Notes under the pieces: model-generated
What the model was told of the DNA's origin: nothing
Seen by the model: the letters and a program-made list of their open reading frames with translations, nothing else
Database searches by the model: none
Shown here: piece by piece, positions 59,101 to 64,000 of the stretch
Numbering within the stretch: position 1 is the first letter of the stretch
Layout of the letters: every line of letters starts with the position of its first letter
Program-made: the position numbers and the translations under genes
From: Baylisascaris procyonis
Taxonomy: Eukaryota; Nematoda; Chromadorea; Rhabditida; Ascarididae
DNA: 64,000 nt
NCBI GenBank assembly: GCA_037389465.1
Contig: JAZARR010000159.1
Location: 4,204,501-4,268,500, forward strand
Direction of reading: 5' to 3'

Positions 59101-62100
59101 AAATAACGGGTTACTTGAAAGACGCAAACTTTTTTATTGGTAACCATTATCACGTCTCTGCGCAATCATTAAATAAAAACGAATTTTAAGCATTCCTTTG
59201 CTTTTCTTTGATTAAGTCATGAAGATGTGATCCGTTTTCTGCCGTTTTTGCTTATTTCGGTGTGGTCGTATGTACTTTGAGCAGCGTCTCACACGCTTTG
59301 GTTATTTCTTTGGATGTCTCAAATTTGTTACAAAAATTTTGTGGGACAACAGTTTTCTAATTTCTAGGAATCTACCGACATCGGTGTTCCCAACATCGTT
59401 TTTTTGTGTTTCGTTTTGGTGTATCACCAAAGCAGAGCCGTAAAAAATAGCTGAATAGCGATGGGACTTGACCAGGAACACGCCAAGCGAGAACGAAAAA
59501 AACATTTGGCAAAAAATCACTGCCATAAGAATACACTTATAAAGGGTTTCCAAGGGAAGAAATGTTTTTTTAAAGAGATTATTTATTCTGTTTTTAAATG
59601 TCAATGTTCATCTATGACTGCCGAGCGATGCTCAGTGAACCTGCTAAATTGAATCTTTTTCTCTTGGAAAGCATGAAAAATTTAATCGAATGTTTTGAGG
59701 TGTGCGACATCTATCAGCGATTCAAGCGCGACGTTTGGAACGTCTGGGCATCGCACCGGTTGAAGATGCGAATCAGTTAAGTCCTGATGACCGACGTCGT
59801 TTTGCGCGTCTCAACATCGATCCGAAAACGATCACGTGGAACCGCGTTGTTGACACAAATGACAGGTGCGCTCTTTCTTTTTATTGCTTCACAAACGTAT
59901 GAGGACATCCTGTATGAAGAATACTGTTGCGTATTTTTATAGGATATAATCCGTCTAGATTAAAGAAAGGATGAGTCACTTTTCTTGTTGGTCGGTTCGT
60001 AATCAAGTTGGTGCGGTAAGGAAGCACCAAACAAAATAGTTGGGATGGGGAGGGGGGCGCTGAGAGAAATTTAGAAACGCATGGGCGAAAACCTGGAGGA
60101 AGAGGAAATAGAAATGCACGAGCCAAAACCCGTGTTAGAATCTTTATTTTATAGTTGTTGTTAGCCGATTTCAGTAACTAAGTGAGTGAACTGATGGAAG
60201 AAGGAAACATCTTGTTCTGTGCTTCTATTGTTTTACATATTCGATTATTTCTATAGCATACTTTGACCATTATCTCGTTTGACGGATGTGAACTCGTTAT
60301 GATGCTGTCTGTGACGGTTTTTTGGGGCAGTCTTTGACATCGTTTCTAGTGTCTCACACCACATTGTACGTGTTTTTGTAGATTCCTTCGTCAAATCGAG
60401 GTCGGTCATGGCCCACAAGAGAAGGGGCATATTCGCACTTGCAGCTTCGACATTTCAGTTGCTAGCGAGGTATTTGGGCATATTCATGCTTTCTATTTTA
60501 CTGCATTCTCTTATTCTTTCATTTCATTTGATTTATTCTCATATATAACCTGTATTAAAGCTTTTTTTGAAACTTCTGTTGGTAGTAAGGCCTCTCTTGT
60601 GCAAATAACCGTTTCCACGAACGTTACGGCTCTTTGTGGCACTTTTCTTCTCCACCTCTGCAGTGCACATCCACTGGTTTGCGGCATGTGGAATATTTTT
60701 TCCCATAATAAATTAAAAAGCAGCCAACGTTATCGCTGATATTGTAGTAATTTGCCAAAGCCCTTGAAAATGTATTTTCATTTTACTTCTTCTCATTCGT
60801 GTACTGAATTAAAGGATGTTGCTTTTTTTACAGCTGATGGCAATTCTCGCACTCACGACTAGCCTCGAAGACATGCGCGATCGAATCGGAAAAGTAGTAG
60901 TAGCGAGTGACATGGACGGTCATCCTGTAACAGCCGACGACGTGGGTGTTACTGGAGCGTTGACGGTATTGATGCGTGACACGGTAAGACCGAACTTGAT
61001 GCAGACTCTTGAGGGTACACCTGTTTTCGTCCATGCAGGTTTCTTTTCTTTTTCACTTCGTTCTATATCATTCATAGAAGGAGGGTGTGTATTTGCATAG
61101 CGCAGCTTTTTACTTTTACACAGCCCTGACGGAGATGTTTTGAAACATGGACTGTGTTGCGCTTGACAGGTTTTATGGGCGATAACTTGTAGGTGATCAG
61201 TGCCTCCCACTCTGTGCATTGGACTGCGTCCTATTTTTCGAAAACTTTGTTTTGAAGCACTTCACATTGTCTTTTGTTGGAAGTGAGGCTTATGAGCGAT
61301 TACATTTTTTCCCTCATCTGATTACCTATTCTACATTTGTCCCCCCCCCCCCTCCTCTTCCCTAAAAAAAGGTTCAGTTCCTAGAAAAAAGAGGAATCCG
61401 TAAAAAGGGAAATCGATATTTTTGCTATCACTGCAAAAGTCAAGGATACTTATTGAGTTGTGGAATTCCAAGCTTTTAAAAGCCAAATTTCTACTGCCTA
61501 CACCGTGTAAGTTTGATAGTAATGCTCAGCTGTTGTTGTCTTAATCGAATATAACTATGAGGCTTTAATAATTTTAGGGCCATTCGCGAACATCGCACAT
61601 GGACAGAGCTCGATTTTGGCGGATAGCGTAGCGTTGAAATTGGTCGGAAAGGATGGCTATGTGATAACGGAAGCCGGCTTCGGTGCTGATATTGGAATGG
61701 AGAAATTCTTCAATATTAAATGTCGCTATTCGAAGTTGGTGCCGAATGCGGTCGTACTTGTTGCAACGGTGCGTGCACTAAAGATGCATGGAGGTGGTCC
61801 GACCGTCACTCCAGGCGCTCCACTTAAACACGAATATCTCAACGAAAACATTCCGTTGGTTGAAGCTGGTTGCGACTCAAATCTTCGTAAACAGGCTCGT
61901 TTCTCATCGACCTAGAAGAATTTCTCAATGCTTCTTAGAATTCTTTTCTGGTGACGATGCGTACCGGCTGTTCGGGTATTTCTTTCCCAAAAAATTTTAG
62001 TCTATCGGCTTCGCTGGATATTGGTTCATACTAAATTGCAAAGTGGTTTGCGGAATACTAGTTCTGCAGTGTTAATATTTCCGACTCCGGCTCTTAGTTC

Positions 62101-64000
62101 CTAGTTATTCTCCCCTTTTTTATTTATTTCGCCATTGGAAAGCGCTTGATGCCCTATAATTACCACACGGGAGAAGAGAAGAGTGGCAGAGAGAAGGGCA
62201 GCAGGAGACGTCGCGAATACTTTCGAGAATGCCGAAAAATTGCCTTAGTGTATTACCTTAAATGCTTGTTTGTTTAATAATATCGAATTGCACGAGTGAT
62301 TTTTCACAGAAAATCTGTTTTAAATCGCTACGTTTACAGATAGAAAATGCGTTGAAGTTCGGAGTGCCAGTTGTTGTCTGCATCAACAAATTCTCATCGG
62401 ATACACAAGCTGAACTCGATTTGGTGATATCGAAGGCTTTGAGTAAGTCTGTCTTCTTCCATTCAGCATCGTTATTTTTGCAGTTTACACAGAATCGAGT
62501 GCCTTCTACAGTTAAGTAACCCAGCAGTTTACAATATCACTCAGAAATGTGAAGGAAAAGTAATTAATCCCGCAGAAAATGCCACACTAGGAAACACGAG
62601 CAGGAAGCTAGTTACACATTGTATTCTGCACCATAATGTGTCCTATTCTAAAGCAGCAGATAATGAGGACTGCTTGCCGAACATGGGACAGATTGTGAAG
62701 GAAACGCTGATTACAACATACCCTGGTATACGGCGTATTCTACCTCCATAACATGTCTTATGAATAAAACGGATGCTTTGAAAGCTGAGAGGCAGTGACT
62801 GTCCGACGCATACAAGGGGCAAATGGAGCCAATGATTAATGAAGCTGAAGGCAAATAATTCACTTGTAAGATTCATCCTGTTAAACCGCACGAGTTTGAC
62901 GCTCTGTCAGCCACCGTTGTTTTTATTTTCAGCGATGCAGCCATTAAGTCCTTGCTGCAACCGAGCGTTTTAGATAGCGCAGTACTAAGAAATATACAAA
63001 CAACAAGCTTCGTCGACCGTGGCATTTTTTTTCTTTAGTCACGGTCCTCATCAGAACGGATACTTTGAAGGTGTCTTATGAAGTGGACTTTTCGCTACTG
63101 TCACCGAAGTAAACACTCAGAGATCAATATCCCCCTCCCCTCTTTGCCTAGTCGATAATTCACTTGCTACGCAGCGAGGGATATCTCCTCGCACAAAGAG
63201 AGGAGGAAATGCATACAGCTGCTTGAGGCAGTCATATCGGGGGTCGTACTTATGTTAGCGAAATTTTATTGGTGCATAATCGTGTCTTCCAGCCGTATGC
63301 CTTTTCAGCGGCTCAACGTTTTCTGTTCATTTGTTTTCTCCCGGCTTTCTTTTATTGAGTCATATATACAATGTCTTTTGAGGCTATGGTGCTACCGGTG
63401 CGGTCGTCTCAGATCACTGGGCCCAAGGAGGTGAAGGAGCCATGCAACTCGCCAAGGCTGTTGTTGATGCGTGCTCACTTCCATCGCACTTCAGGTTTTT
63501 GTTTTCAATTGTCTTTATTGATATTTGTCTACAGAACAGTAGTCTGTAGCTCTCTTCCATGCATATGAATGTAGTTAAGTAAAGGAATCTGGATACACAT
63601 GAAGGATATTGCGCAGCTTTTTCGAGAGCTTATTATTGTGTTTAACTTTCGTTGCTGCAGAATTCTCCAGGTGTATATAAATAGTCAACTGTATATAAAT
63701 CGATACTCATCTCAGTGATGTAAGAAATGTGCAAAAGAAAACACGAATAGAGAAATTTGCACTTAATAGCTTTGTCCGAAGAAGTCATCCATACGTGACA
63801 ACTGTCGCTAGCTTCATTTCGCCGAACGTGTGAATGTTGATGACTGATTCAGATTCTTGTACGACTTGGATCAGAAGCTGGAAAGCAAAATCGAAATCAT
63901 AGCAAAAGAAGTCTATGGTGCCGACGGGATCGAGGTGTTACCTGCAGCAAAAGAAAAACTTGAATTATTCGAGAAACAAGGATTTGGAAAACTCCCTATT
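53157..64000 (+). CDS. MTHFD1-like: Trifunctional C1-tetrahydrofolate synthase (MTHFD1-type), C terminus beyond window
   Basis: Methylene-THF dehydrogenase, methenyl-THF cyclohydrolase and formyl-THF synthetase in one polypeptide, the cytoplasmic one-carbon enzyme. Sixteen exons: 53157-53276, 54102-54275, 55269-55449, 55948-56145, 56579-56793, 57143-57253, 57447-57573, 58187-58353, 58849-59011, 59700-59865, 60382-60469, 60834-61038, 61578-61894, 62340-62442, 63383-63494 and 63853-64000 (cut). They give 865 in-frame codons of about 935. Dehydrogenase/cyclohydrolase domain, 1-296: YIRNK with Tyr50 and catalytic Lys54, QLPLD 98-102, [15 protein letters not shown] 173-180, PGGVGPMT 271-278. Synthetase domain from about 310: P-loop TPLGEGKST 380-388, [13 protein letters not shown] ending at 431, [11 protein letters not shown] 640-650, [13 protein letters not shown]. 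All active-site motifs are intact. All introns are GT-AG except the one after 61894. Confidence 0.96.
56406..56459 (+). other. Possible in-frame cassette exon in the C1-THF synthase gene
   Basis: Inside the intron 56146-56578, TATTTAG (56399-56405) is followed by 54 nt that are open in the gene's frame ([18 protein letters not shown]) and end at a GTGGAA donor. Phase 1 at both ends fits, so inclusion would add 18 residues between Lys224 and Gly225 without shifting the frame. The known enzyme family has no insertion there, so it may be cryptic or rarely used. Confidence 0.25.
61341..61352. repeat. C homopolymer
   Basis: Twelve consecutive C in an intron of the C1-THF synthase gene. Confidence 0.95.
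61895..62339 (+). other. GC-AG intron of the C1-THF synthase gene
   Basis: The reading NLRKQ at the end of exon 13 (61894) must continue as [18 protein letters not shown] from 62340, as in all family members. The base after AAACAG is GCTCGT and not GT. The 3' end is a good TTTACAG. The only nearby GT (in CTTCGTAA, four residues earlier) would break the phase and drop conserved residues. Confidence 0.75.

Overview
The window looks like nuclear DNA of a clade V (strongylid or hookworm-like) nematode. It is AT-rich. Its genes are cut into short exons (about 55-320 nt) with long introns and TTTCAG-type 3' splice sites. Two of the assembled genes have a splice-acceptor-like TTCAG just upstream of the start codon with no donor seen, as expected for spliced-leader trans-splicing. 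It also carries a decayed RTE-type non-LTR retrotransposon fragment and copies of a dispersed repeat. No prokaryotic signals, CRISPR arrays, rRNA or convincing tRNA genes were seen. The ORFs supplied by simple six-frame reading are mostly noise here. The real genes had to be rebuilt exon by exon from splice phase and family motifs, and they read cleanly.

Layout. (1) About 1-8 kb is a poorly resolved minus-strand stretch: one copy of a dispersed repeat at the left edge, a candidate terminal exon at 2100-2237, and the last two exons of an unrecognised gene at 6739-7973. (2) 11229-22563, minus: a complete 8-exon, 322-aa membrane-anchored short-chain dehydrogenase/reductase of the 17-beta-hydroxysteroid dehydrogenase 12/HSDL1-like group. 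Its introns hold a second copy of the dispersed repeat, a 168-codon orphan ORF and a 38-bp tandem repeat. (3) 22.6-30.4 kb: intergenic, holding the RTE remnant (27540-28390, minus). (4) 30455-39082, plus: a secreted or extracellular protein with a signal peptide, three PAN/apple domains and a C-terminal thrombospondin type-1-like module. Each PAN domain is interrupted by a phase-0 intron at the equivalent place. (5) 39-53 kb: gene-poor, with several isolated candidate exons that I could not chain. (6) 53157 to the right edge, plus: 16 exons of the trifunctional cytoplasmic C1-tetrahydrofolate synthase (MTHFD1-type), 865 codons with frame intact, cut by the window end shortly before its C terminus.

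The three recognised genes do not form an operon or an obvious pathway. The C1-THF synthase is housekeeping one-carbon metabolism, the dehydrogenase is lipid or steroid metabolism at the ER membrane, and the PAN/TSP protein is extracellular. The most checkable points of interest are a GC-AG intron in the C1-THF synthase gene, an in-frame possible cassette exon in the same gene, the repeated intron position in the PAN domains, and the repeat family that sits in a dehydrogenase intron.
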